64,000 bases of DNA from Saccharopolyspora sp. NFXS83 (lineage in GTDB: Bacteria; Actinomycetota; Actinomycetes; Mycobacteriales; Pseudonocardiaceae): contig NZ_JAPFGB010000008.1 of NCBI RefSeq assembly GCF_026241095.1, forward strand, positions 124,001 to 188,000. Direction: 5' to 3'. Each line of letters begins with the position of its first letter. The first letter of the stretch is position 1. The translations under genes and the position numbers were made by a program. Positions 17,235-25,011 of this stretch are shown piece after piece. Under the pieces are notes generated by a model. That model was given only the letters and a program-made list of their open reading frames with translations. It did no database searches and had not been told where the DNA came from.

Positions 17235-18383
17235 ATGGATCTTGCCGGTGGCAGCACGACCGTTGAGGATCTGATCGTTCTTGCGGAAGGAGCGGCCTCG
17301 GCCGTCCAGGAAGGGGTGCGCACGCATGGCGCCGGCCGCACCGCGGAGGCACTGCTCACCGAGGTGGCCGATCGGGCGCGCTTGTTTCCCAGCCCGCAAG
17401 GAGAAGTGCCGGTGCAGTTCGACCTCGGTTTCGCCGGGCAGCGGCTCGGTTTCTCGCTGACCGCCGGCCCTGGCTCGGTCAAGCTGGCCGGGGGCTGGCT
17501 GCCCGACCCGTCGGTGATCATTCGCCAGGACCTGCTGGAGTTGCTTCGCGAAGTCTATGGACCTGCGGGGCGCCGTCATGCGACCCGGGAAGTCCACGTC
17601 GCTGCCCGGCCTCCGATGCCCGGACTCGCCGCGGACGACCCGATCGCCCAGCACTTCAACAACGCCCAGCTCGCGACCCGCCAGGTGATCGCGGCACTGA
17701 CCCAGCCCCCCGACGACCTGACCGAGCTGGCAGTGCGGTTCGGCTCCGACAAGTGGGGCCACCACTGGTACACGCCGAACTACCAGCGCTACCTCGCGCC
17801 CTACCGGGAGGATCGGGTCAAGATCCTCGAGTTGGGCGTCGGCGGTTACGACCGGCCCGACGTGGGCGGTGCGTCGCTGCGCATGTGGAAGCACTACTTT
17901 CGCCGCGGCCTGGTTTACGGGCTCGACATCTTCGATAAATCCGGCATTGCGGAGCCCAGGTTGCGCACCATCCGGGGCGACCAGAGCGACGCGGCGTCCC
18001 TTGCCGAACTTGGTGGCGATCTCGGTCCGTTCGACATCGTCGTCGACGACGGAAGCCACCTCAACCCGCACGTCATCACGTCCTTCCACGCGCTGTTCCA
18101 GCACGTCCGGCCGGGCGGGCTGTACGTGATCGAGGACGTTCAGACCTCCTACTGGCCCGGCTGGGGCGGCAACAGCACGGACCTCAACGACCCGGCCACG
18201 ACGATGGGGCTGGTCAAGCAGCTCATCGATGGCCTCAACCACCAAGACCTGGTGCGCAACGGCGAGTACGAGCCGACCTACACCGACCGGACCGTTACCG
18301 GGGTGTTCGCGCACCACAACATGGTCGTCATCGAAAAGGGCCTGAACACCGAACAACCCGCTCCGGCATCGATCCCGCGTTGA
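17235..18383 (+). CDS. MycE-like sugar O-methyltransferase
   Basis: 382 residues from the ATG at 17235, preceded by AGGAGAGCGGG; the open frame continues upstream but would overlap the divergent glycosyltransferase. An N-terminal domain of about 150 residues precedes the SAM-binding domain, as in mycinamicin MycE (about 400 residues). Motifs: LAVRFGSDKWGHHWYTPNYQRYL, VKILELGVGGY (SAM loop), VYGLDIFDKS, IRGDQSDAASL, FDIVVDDGSHLNPHV (metal-binding aspartates) and LYVIEDVQTSYWPGWGG. Enzymes of this type methylate a hydroxyl of a sugar already attached to the natural product and need Mg2+. It is the only gene of the locus on the + strand, facing the carbamoyltransferase. Confidence 0.88.
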   Translation: MDLAGGSTTVEDLIVLAEGAASAVQEGVRTHGAGRTAEALLTEVADRARLFPSPQGEVPVQFDLGFAGQRLGFSLTAGPGSVKLAGGWLPDPSVIIRQDLLELLREVYGPAGRRHATREVHVAARPPMPGLAADDPIAQHFNNAQLATRQVIAALTQPPDDLTELAVRFGSDKWGHHWYTPNYQRYLAPYREDRVKILELGVGGYDRPDVGGASLRMWKHYFRRGLVYGLDIFDKSGIAEPRLRTIRGDQSDAASLAELGGDLGPFDIVVDDGSHLNPHVITSFHALFQHVRPGGLYVIEDVQTSYWPGWGGNSTDLNDPATTMGLVKQLIDGLNHQDLVRNGEYEPTYTDRTVTGVFAHHNMVVIEKGLNTEQPAPASIPR

Positions 18384-18841
18384 CGAGCCCTTCAGCGGGA
18401 TCTGCGTAGTCGGCCGGGTGGTGGAACCTCAGAGCCCGTCTTCGAACCCGTCATTCCGGGTGAGCGGCGTTCTTGGTCGTCGTCTTGTCGGCGGCACCAG
18501 CCCGAACAGGTCGACCACCGGCGGGGTCAACGGCCTGCTCGCTGCCCGTTGCCGATGTGGCTGCGAATTCTCGAGTAGCTCCGCTACGAGGACGGTCGCT
18601 GTCCTCGCGAGGAAGCCGCCGAGAACCCCGCGAGTGGTCCGGTTGCCTTGGTGGTCGCTGTGCGGCGGCTCCGCCGCCGACAGACGACGATCACGACATC
18701 GCACTGCCCTGACTCGGTTTCATCCGGCTTGCGCAATATCGATCGTGCCGCCCACCGTCGGCGCGAGCTTCGCGGGCGACAGTGGGCGGCGGTGCGTGAG
18801 GTGCGGCGGGCGCGCACCGCGCGGGTGCGGCCACCATGTGC
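18384..18841. other. 458-bp gap between convergent genes, no supported gene
   Basis: This gap separates the 3' ends of the methyltransferase and carbamoyltransferase genes. It carries long open frames on both strands (for example 18418-18861 +), but their translations are Arg/Ser/Pro-rich shadows without family features. No convincing terminator hairpin is seen. It may be remnant coding DNA, but I could not assign it. Confidence 0.5.
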
Positions 18842-20506
18842 TCAGGCGGATCGTTTGGTGACGATCGAGTTCCCCAGCACCAACGCGTCCAGCCCGGAGG
18901 CGAAGAAGGAGCGGATCGCGTCGTGCGGGCTGCACACGAGCGGTTCGCCCGCCTGGTTGAACGAGGTGTTCAGCACCACAGGTGTGCCGGATGCGGTCGC
19001 GACGGCGTCGAGCAACTGGGCGTAGCGGGGATTGGTCTCCGCGCGGACCAGCTGCGGTCGGCACGACCCGTCGACGTGGACCACCGCGGGAACCTCCGCA
19101 CGTGCTTGATCGTTGACCTGGCAGGCGCTCAGCATGAAAGGAGCCCGCCCGGCCGTCGGCACGTACCTAGCGGCGTCGGCCGCACGGATCGACGGTGCGA
19201 GCGGTCGCCACTGCTCCCGTCGCTTGATGTCGTTGACCTGGGTGTGCATCCGCCGCTCACCAGGCAGCGCGAGGATCGAGCGGTTCCCCAGGGCTCGTGG
19301 CCCGATCTCCATCCGCCCCTGCACCCAGCCGATGACCTTGCCTCGGTTCAGCAGTGCCGCCGCATCCGCCGCGACGTCGGCCGACTCGTGGGAGGGCAGG
19401 TCGAGCTCGCGCAGCAGCGCGGCGATGTCCGCATCGGCGAAGTCGGGGCCGAAAGCCGCGGTCTCGACCGCAGCCGACGGCCGCTCACCGCTTCCCGCTG
19501 CGACCGCGAGCGCCGCGCCCAGACTGGTGCCCGCATCACCGCTGGCCGGGAACATGTAGAGGCGGTCGACCAAGCCGGAGCGTTCGATGACGCCGTTGGC
19601 CGAACAGTTGAGCCCGACCCCACCGCCGATGACGAGGTCGCGCGAACCGGTCTCGGCCACCGCCAGCTCTACCAGGTGCAGCAGCACTCGTTCGAGCTCT
19701 GCCTGCCCGAACGCCGCGGCTTCGTAGTGGTGCGGGGCGAGAGTCAGGTCCGCACCGGCGCGGGCGCGCAGCGGATCGAATCGGTAAGTCGGCTTGGCCG
19801 CAGGCCCGAACCGGTCGATGAACCACTGTTGCCAGGTGGCGACGAGGGCGCGGAAAGTGTCGTGCTCCGATTCCCCAGGCGCCACGTCGAGCCGGTTCCG
19901 GTAGCCGTCCCCGGTGAGCTCGAACGGGTTCGGGGCCGCGGTGGGGGTGGTGTACGACGCGAGGCCCATCACCTTGCCCTCTTCGCCGAGGTCGAACCCC
20001 AGGTAGTAAGTGAGGCCCAGGTAGAAGAACCCGAGCGAGTCGAGGATGCCGAACGAGGCGGAGGTGGTGAGCTCGGTACCCGTCCCCCGACCGAGCGTGG
20101 TGGACACGGCGTCGCCCTGGCCGTCGACGGTGAGCACCGCGGCGTCGGTGAAGCCCGAGCAGAAGAAGGAGGCCGCGGCGTGTGCCGTGGCGTGTCCGAC
20201 GACCTCGATCTTCGGCCGGGGGGCACCGGCGAAGAACGGGTGCTGCAGCAGCTTTTCGTGCAGTGTGGTCGGCCAATCCGGATGCTGGCGCGCGGGATCC
20301 CAACTCACCGCGAGGCAGTCGACGTCGGCCAGGGTGACACCGGCGTGGTTCAGGCAGTACATCGCGGCATTCGCCGGCGGCAGTCCGTAGGCATGCTTCC
20401 GCCGGACGAACCGTTCCTCCTCAGCGCAGGCGACGACTTCTCCGTCGATCACGAGCCCGGCCGCCGCGTCGTGCCCCAAACCACCACTGATACCTAAAAC
20501 GATCAA
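18842..20506 (-). CDS. NodU/CmcH-family O-carbamoyltransferase
   Basis: 554 residues from TTG at 20506, which gives IVLGISGGLGHDAAA, the normal family start, with GGGAGAG just upstream. An ATG 29 codons earlier (20593) would add a tail not seen in the family. The N-terminal Kae1-like domain contains the metal-binding GHATAHAAASFF histidines, VLTVDGQGDA, LGLTYYLGFDLGEEGKVMGLA and GGVGLNCSANG. The C-terminal Carbam_trans_C domain contains GWVQGRMEIGPRALGNRSILA, RREQWRPLAPS, FMLSACQV and VVLNTSFNQAGEPLV. These enzymes transfer carbamoyl from carbamoyl phosphate via carbamoyl-AMP to a hydroxyl, often on a sugar (NovN, TobZ, CmcH). Inference: it decorates the same glycoside as the neighbouring methyltransferase. 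Confidence 0.9.
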   Translation of the reverse strand: MIVLGISGGLGHDAAAGLVIDGEVVACAEEERFVRRKHAYGLPPANAAMYCLNHAGVTLADVDCLAVSWDPARQHPDWPTTLHEKLLQHPFFAGAPRPKIEVVGHATAHAAASFFCSGFTDAAVLTVDGQGDAVSTTLGRGTGTELTTSASFGILDSLGFFYLGLTYYLGFDLGEEGKVMGLASYTTPTAAPNPFELTGDGYRNRLDVAPGESEHDTFRALVATWQQWFIDRFGPAAKPTYRFDPLRARAGADLTLAPHHYEAAAFGQAELERVLLHLVELAVAETGSRDLVIGGGVGLNCSANGVIERSGLVDRLYMFPASGDAGTSLGAALAVAAGSGERPSAAVETAAFGPDFADADIAALLRELDLPSHESADVAADAAALLNRGKVIGWVQGRMEIGPRALGNRSILALPGERRMHTQVNDIKRREQWRPLAPSIRAADAARYVPTAGRAPFMLSACQVNDQARAEVPAVVHVDGSCRPQLVRAETNPRYAQLLDAVATASGTPVVLNTSFNQAGEPLVCSPHDAIRSFFASGLDALVLGNSIVTKRSA

Positions 20507-20982
20507 AATCTCTCCCGATGCCGATTCGTTTCGAGCCCAGGACTTACCGGACAACAATTCGGACCTGAACCTCTTGAGACTGCTGTCGACCATGTTTCGA
20601 CGGGCTGACCGGGCGGCGGCCGAGCGGTCACCGGCGGCGAAGTTCGCGACGTCGGATCCGCACCTGAACATGCGCGCGCAATGACTGGAGCTGACATCGG
20701 AGACACATCAACCGGAGCACGGCGAAAGCGAAAACAGGAAATTCCAACACCCGACTCGCCATCCGGCCGCCCGAGAGCCACCGGGGCGGATCACCCTGAG
20801 AAACCCCACCAAAGTGCACGTCAAGACAGGTAGCAGCCGATGATCTCGGCGCCGCACGGTGATCGAGGTCCGGCGACAGCGACAGCGACAGCAATCTCCT
20901 TGATCGCGAAGCTCCCTCATTTTCCACGATGTGATCAATAAGCATAATGTTGGCGTCGCCGATAGCACTTCAAGTCGACCTC

Positions 20983-20998
20983 TCACATCTTGATGTGA
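20983..20998. promoter_or_regulatory. 16-bp palindrome, candidate operator
   Basis: TCACATC-TT-GATGTGA is a perfect inverted repeat in an AT-rich patch about 480 bp upstream of the carbamoyltransferase start. Its size and symmetry suit a dimeric repressor site, but no target start is close, and no regulator for it is in the locus other than the interrupted TetR gene at 21655. Confidence 0.35.
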
Positions 20999-21302
20999 AT
21001 TACCGCATCGAATCAACCAATTCTCCGGAAGATTGCCCCTACGGTGCTTCGACGTGCATGAAAGTACCTGGGCAAATGCCGCCGCCGTAGCGGCGCGCAG
21101 ATTCACCCTTCCTGCCACCTCCTAGGCGCCGAACTTCACGAGGCGTTCGGCGGAGATGCGGATGCGGGAGTGATGAACAGCTGCGCGAATTCCAGCTGCA
21201 CGCCCGGCTCGCGTCGTACCGGCTCGATGAACCGGGATCGCTCGCACGTCGCCCCCCAGGCGCTTTACCAGGCCCACCGGCGGTTCGACGGCTTCCTCGG
21301 TT

Positions 21303-21381
21303 CCGGCCGCTCGACGTTCAGCACGCGAGCACCGAGCGAAGGACCGTGACCCGCTCATCGACACCGGACATCCGGCGAGTG
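21303..21381 (-). repeat. Diverged copy 1 of integrase 5'-region repeat
   Basis: On the + strand this begins CCGGCCGCTCG, contains GCGAAGGACCGT and CCGCTCATCG, and ends TCCGGCGAGTG, matching 26395-26488 block by block in the same orientation. It lacks about 15 bp in the middle (after GGACCGT) and has scattered substitutions. It corresponds to the upstream region and first codons of a tyrosine-integrase-like gene reading leftwards. After the CCGG the two copies diverge. Confidence 0.6.
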
Positions 21382-21449
21382 CACTACTCCCGCGAATCCC
21401 GATCAGCTGCGTCGTCCCTGTTCACAGCCTCCAGCGAGTCCTCACTCCG

Positions 21450-21488
21450 AGACATAGAAGACCTGAAAGACTAAAAGACCGAAATGAC
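21450..21488 (+). repeat. Short tandem AGAC repeat array
   Basis: AGAC occurs at 21450, 21459, 21468 and 21476, followed by TGAC at 21485, i.e. steps of 9, 9, 8 and 9 bp in an A-rich context (AGACATAGA, AGACCTGAA, AGACTAAA, AGACCGAAA). Such purine-rich direct repeats are unusual in this GC-rich DNA. They could be a site for an activator that binds direct repeats. No function can be assigned. Confidence 0.35.
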
Positions 21489-21654
21489 TGTTCTAGCTCT
21501 ACGAGTCGTCGGCGAACCGGTGGGCGAGGCATGGGCGCGTTGGTGACGTGGTCGCCGCAGACCGGTCAGCTCCGGCGCGGCTTGCTGCGCGTATTCGCTG
21601 TGAGCCGGACCAACCCCCAGGACACGGCTTCGGTGATGTTCAGATCATGGGGTC

Positions 21655-22302
21655 ATGAACTCGCGTGATGCCGATCAACCCGATACCGCCGTCGAGACCG
21701 GGCGTGCGCGGAGTCCCCGCGGGCAGGGTGAGCGGTTGCGCGGCGAAATTTTGAGCGCGGTCGCTCGCCTGCTGGACGAACAGGTGCGCCACCCCGATCT
21801 GCACGTGTCGCTGCGCGAGGTCGCCCGGGAAACGGGCATCGCGACCTAGAGCATGTATCTGCACTTCCACAGCAAGGAAGCGCTGGCTTGGTCGGTGGCG
21901 GCCGATGGGTACGACCGGCTGATCGAAGCCATGCGGGAGGCCGACCATGCGGATGCGGGGACGGCGGCTGACCGGCTGCGCGCTCAGGCGCACGCCTTCT
22001 GGCTCTTCGCGCAGAGCAATCGCGGGGTGTTCCGGTTAATGTTCGGTCACGACATCGGTCACCTCGACCCGAACACCAGCGAACATCCCGGTTCGCGGCT
22101 GTGGCGGCAATGGCTGGCAGCGGTACGGGCTTGTGAAGCCGAAGGGCACGCGTGGCCGGTCAGTACCGAACGCACCGCTGAAGAGCTGTGGTCGGCCGTG
22201 CTCGGCCGATTCGCCTTGTGGTCGACCACGTTCGGCCAAACCGAATCCCACTCGCCGCGCGAGTTCACCGACTACCTTCCCGATCGTCTCCTGGCGCAGT
22301 GA
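21655..22302 (+). pseudogene. TetR-family regulator interrupted by an in-frame TAG
   Basis: A continuous frame of 216 codons apart from one amber codon at 21847-21849. The first 64 residues contain the TetR DNA-binding domain (LRGEILSAVARLLDEQ, VSLREVARETGIAT). The stop falls exactly in the recognition-helix region, and the frame resumes with SMYLHFHSKEALAWSVAADG, the canonical end of the TetR HTH, followed by a normal ligand domain ending RFALWSTTFGQ...FTDYLPDRLL. Both halves keep coding-like composition, so the mutation looks recent. An ATG directly after the stop (21853) could yield a 149-residue fragment without DNA binding. A sequencing error or amber readthrough are the alternatives. 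Confidence 0.8.
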
Positions 22303-22389
22303 AGAACGCGGCGGTCCGGTGCGGGCAGTGGCCGCCGTGCCCCGGAGTATCCGGAGCGCAGCAGCGTACCGGCGCGTCGCTGCTCTCCA

Positions 22390-22533
22390 TCATTCCGCCG
22401 CCTGGCGTTGGAAGAATTCTCGATACGCCGCACTGGGAATGTCGTAACCGCGCACGATGAGACCATCGGCCACCTGCACCGCCGAGAGGCCACATATCTC
22501 CTCTTCCCACGAGAACCAGCTACTAGGTGGCAT
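22390..22533 (-). CDS. Possible 47-residue protein divergent from blaI-like gene
   Basis: It reads MPPSSWFSWEEEICG, a middle LSAVQVADGLIVRGYDI, and an end AYREFFQRQAAE. A GGGAGA ribosome-like site lies about 9 nt upstream of the ATG. The start codon lies inside the BlaI-type operator at 22521-22537, so repressor binding would affect it directly. Third-position GC is only about 60 percent, well below neighbouring genes, which argues for recent transfer or against coding. I do not recognise the family. It could equally be an accidental frame in the AT-richer promoter region. Confidence 0.35.
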   Translation of the reverse strand: MPPSSWFSWEEEICGLSAVQVADGLIVRGYDIPSAAYREFFQRQAAE

Positions 22534-22537
22534 AGTA
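22521..22537. promoter_or_regulatory. BlaI-type operator at the blaI-like promoter
   Basis: TACTAG-N5-ATAGTA inside the longer inverted repeat CTACTAGGTGGCATAGTAG (22520-22538). It has the same 6-5-6 layout as the TACTAC-N5-GTAGTA site at 24247. In both cases a TANNNT box follows two bases after the right arm (TATTCT here at 22540-22545), so repressor bound here would cover the -35/-10 spacer. Confidence 0.65.
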
Positions 22538-22757
22538 GATATTCTCCCGGGTCCCGCCGGACCTGCCCCGCAATCCCTCCGCCTCCGACTTGGAGATCGT
22601 GGATGAGCATCGTCGGTGTCGTGGGCGCTCTCGACGCCCCCCGAGGGGCGTACGCGCCGCCGCAGCGCCCTCGGGTCCGCCCGGCAAGGGTGTCGGCGGA
22701 CGGTTGTGCGCAACGACCCGAGCGGGACGTCTTAAACTGACCGCCGCGGGAGGTGCG

Positions 22758-23120
22758 ATGCTGGGACTCGGTGAGCTGGAGCTCAAGGTGATGAACGTCC
22801 TGTGGGCGGCCGATGAACAGCTCCGCGTGCGCGACGTGCTCGCACGGCTTTCGGCCGAGCGGGCATTCGCCTACACCACGATCATGACGGTCCTCGACCA
22901 CCTGCACGACAAGGGTTGGGTGCGGCGCACCCGGGTCGGGCGGGCCTTCAGCTATTGGCCCGTGCGCTCGCGGGAGGAAGCGGGCGCCCACGTGCTCCGC
23001 GAGGTGCTCGACTCCTCCGGTGATGCCGAATCCGTCCTGCTGCACTTCGCCGCCTCCGTCTCCGAGCGCGAGTCGGAACTGTTGCGGCGAGCTCTGGAGA
23101 ACGGACGCGGGACACCATGA
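22758..23120 (+). CDS. BlaI/MecI/CopY-family transcriptional repressor
   Basis: 120 residues from the ATG at 22758, with GGGAGG 5-10 nt upstream; the frame extends upstream but reads as low-complexity. The winged helix is LGELELKVMNVLWAADEQLRVRDVLARLSAERAFAYTTIMTVLDHLHDKGWVRRTRVGRAFSYWPV, diagnostic of BlaI (the TTIMT recognition helix and the KGWV wing). The C-terminal part (EEAGAHVLREVLDSSGDAESVLLHFAASVSERE) is the dimerisation and cleavage region. The stop overlaps the M56 protease gene (ATGA). BlaI proteins bind TACTAC-type dyads and are inactivated by proteolysis. Two such dyads lie at 22521 and 24247, indicating control of this operon and of the DsbA/CcdA operon. Confidence 0.9.
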   Translation: MLGLGELELKVMNVLWAADEQLRVRDVLARLSAERAFAYTTIMTVLDHLHDKGWVRRTRVGRAFSYWPVRSREEAGAHVLREVLDSSGDAESVLLHFAASVSERESELLRRALENGRGTP

Positions 23121-24055
23121 CGATGGCCATCGGGCTGCTCGCCGGCGCGGTCCTGATCGGCGTCTTCGGCCCCGCTTACCTGCGTGGCCTGATCCGCCCT
23201 CAGGTGCGCCCCGGTATTGCGCTGGCGGGGTGGGTTGCGTCCCCGCTGGTGGCGATCGGCGCGGCGATCACCGGCGCGACGCTGCTGCTGATCCCGAACA
23301 ACGGGCCCGTCGACGGCGTCCTCGGCATGGCTCGCAGCTGCGTCAACGTGGTGCACGGCCACGCGTGGGCCTGGGAGTACGTGGCCCGGCTCGGCGGTGC
23401 CGCGCTCGTGGCCGCTGGAGTGCTGCGCGTGCTGGCCGTGACCGTAGGACTCGTCCGCCAGGACGCCGCGCTGCGGCGCCGTCACCTGACCGCAGTGCGA
23501 TTGCTCGCTTGCGAGGACCCCGACTCCGCTGTGCTGTGGTTGGACCAAGCCACGCCGGTGGCCTACAGCGTCGGCGGGCGACGCGGCGCGATCGTGGCGA
23601 CCACCGGGGTTCGACGCCTCGACGCCGAGACCCGGAACGCGGTCCTTGCACACGAGCGGGCACACCTGTCCGGACGGCACCACGGCCTGGTTCTGGTCGC
23701 GACGGCGCTCGCCAAAGCGTTGCCGTTCGTACCGCTGTTTCACGCAGCACCCCCGGCGGTGCGCGTACTCGTCGAACTCGCCGCGGACGCGGGAGCCGCC
23801 CGGCGCTGCGGCGCGGGATCGGTGCGCGCCGCGCTGCGCGCGGTGACGGGCGACACGGCGCCGACGACGTCGCTGGCGATGTCGCGGGAGTCGGTGCAGT
23901 TGCGGTTGCACTGGTTGCAGGCCGCGGCCCCGGGCAGCCGGCACTGGGCGTACTGCACGGCTGCCGTGGCCGTCTCGGCCTCCCCCGCCGTCGTCTCCGT
24001 AGGCGCTGTGGCGTGCTTGGTGCTTCTGCACTGCTCCGGCGCCCGGGGGTCCTGA
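23117..24055 (+). CDS. BlaR1-like M56 family membrane metallopeptidase
   Basis: 312 residues. Hydrophobic segments lie near residues 1-20, 33-60, 92-112 and at the C-terminus (WAYCTAAVAVSASPAVVSVGAVACLVLL). The zinc motif is H179-E-x-x-H183 in VLAHERAHLSGRHHGLVL. It lacks the penicillin-binding sensor domain of staphylococcal BlaR1, so, as in many actinobacteria, the stimulus must be sensed by the membrane part or an unknown partner. It is co-translated with the BlaI-like repressor, which it presumably cleaves. Family and pairing are clear. The inducing signal is unknown. Confidence 0.88.
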   Translation: MTMAIGLLAGAVLIGVFGPAYLRGLIRPQVRPGIALAGWVASPLVAIGAAITGATLLLIPNNGPVDGVLGMARSCVNVVHGHAWAWEYVARLGGAALVAAGVLRVLAVTVGLVRQDAALRRRHLTAVRLLACEDPDSAVLWLDQATPVAYSVGGRRGAIVATTGVRRLDAETRNAVLAHERAHLSGRHHGLVLVATALAKALPFVPLFHAAPPAVRVLVELAADAGAARRCGAGSVRAALRAVTGDTAPTTSLAMSRESVQLRLHWLQAAAPGSRHWAYCTAAVAVSASPAVVSVGAVACLVLLHCSGARGS

Positions 24056-24246
24056 CCGCGCCCTCGGGACGAACGTGCCCAGCCGAGTGATCGCGACCTC
24101 GGAGCGCTGAGCGACCGCTTGCGCCCACGGGGGAAGGCGCTTCGTCGGCACTGCCACTTCGCCGCCCCGCCCGCGGCAGCAGCGGAATCCGCTCACCCGC
24201 GCCACACGCTGCGGTGGAGATCACGATCCTCACCACCCAGCCCAAT

Positions 24247-24263
24247 TACTACGACAAGTAGTA
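24247..24263. promoter_or_regulatory. BlaI-type operator at the DsbA/CcdA operon promoter
   Basis: TACTACGACAAGTAGTA is a perfect 6-5-6 dyad. A TACGCT -10-like box follows at 24266-24271, the same offset as at the blaI promoter, and the first gene of the thiol operon starts at 24304. This ties the operon to the BlaI-like repressor encoded just upstream. Confidence 0.75.
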
Positions 24264-24303
24264 GATACGCTCGTGGCAGCCGAGCGAAGGAGAGTGGCGA
24301 CCA

Positions 24304-25011
24304 GTGGGCGACACAGGTGCGAAGAAGAAATGGCTGAACGTGACCGCCGTGGCGCTCGCCGTGGTGGTCGTGTTCCTGCTGGGGTACATGCTGGCCTCGC
24401 AGGTCGGGTCGAACCAGGCCGCCCCGCAGCAGGCCGAGGAGCAGCAGGAGAGCCCGCTGGCGAAACTGGCACGCCGCACACCCGATGATCCAGTGGCGCT
24501 CGGCAAGCCTGATGCACCGGTCGTCATGCTCAATTACGGGGACTACCGGTGCCCGTTCTGCGCGAAGTTCTCCCGCGACATCGAGCCCCGACTGGTCAAG
24601 CGCTACGTCGATGCCGGCGTGCTGCGCATCGAATGGCGAGACTTCCCGATCTTCGGCGAAGAGTCGATCGAAGCCGCCAAAGCCGGCCGCGCGGCAGCCA
24701 CCCAAGGCAAGTTCTGGGAATACCTGGGCGCGATCTACCAGGCAGCTCCGGAACGAGGGCACGCGTCCCTGCCGCACGACAAGCTCATCGACTTCGCCAA
24801 GCAGGTCGGGATCACCGACCTCCCGAAATTCGAGGCGGCCATGAACGATCCCGCCACGATCTCGGCCATCCAGGCGGACGCGACGGAAGGATCCCAGATC
24901 GGCGTGTCGAGCACCCCGACGTTCCTGGTCAACGGCGATCCGATCCTCGGCGCCCAGCCGCTCGACCAGTTCCTCAACGCCGTCGAGCAGGCCAAGGCGG
25001 CGTCGGAATGA
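24304..25011 (+). CDS. DsbA-like membrane-anchored thiol-disulfide oxidoreductase
   Basis: 235 residues from GTG with AAGGAGAG upstream. A single N-terminal membrane helix (about 12-32) and a Gln/Glu-rich linker precede a DsbA/DSBA-like thioredoxin domain: VMLNYGDYRCPFCAKFSRDIEP with redox cysteines C83 and C86 (CPFC), a helical insert, and the cis-proline segment GVSSTPTFLVNGDPILGAQPL. It is predicted to face outside the membrane and form or shuffle disulfides in exported proteins. The stop overlaps the ccdA-like gene by 4 bp, so the two work together. The promoter carries a BlaI operator. Confidence 0.9.
   Translation: MGDTGAKKKWLNVTAVALAVVVVFLLGYMLASQVGSNQAAPQQAEEQQESPLAKLARRTPDDPVALGKPDAPVVMLNYGDYRCPFCAKFSRDIEPRLVKRYVDAGVLRIEWRDFPIFGEESIEAAKAGRAAATQGKFWEYLGAIYQAAPERGHASLPHDKLIDFAKQVGITDLPKFEAAMNDPATISAIQADATEGSQIGVSSTPTFLVNGDPILGAQPLDQFLNAVEQAKAASE

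Larger units (their letters stand above)
20507..21654. other. 1.1-kb non-coding segment with lower GC and several repeat signals
   Basis: No gene is supported. The stretch around 20930-21030 is clearly less GC-rich than its surroundings. It holds a 16-bp palindrome (20983-20998), a remnant copy of an integrase 5' region (21303-21381) and an array of short AGAC repeats (21450-21488). The 80-codon frame at 21122-21364 (-) overlaps the remnant and is not a gene in its own right. This looks like the edge of an inserted or rearranged segment. Confidence 0.55.

Noticed and set aside
18418-18861. 147-codon frame between the methyltransferase and carbamoyltransferase genes
   Set aside because: No family features or ribosome site; Ser/Arg-rich shadow that runs into the 3' end of the carbamoyltransferase gene.
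21122-21364. 80-codon minus-strand ORF
   Set aside because: Its 5' part coincides with the decayed integrase repeat and the rest matches nothing; treated as remnant DNA.
22272-23045. Long minus-strand frame overlapping the BlaI gene
   Set aside because: The + strand BlaI translation is unmistakable. The minus frame is low-complexity and antisense to it.
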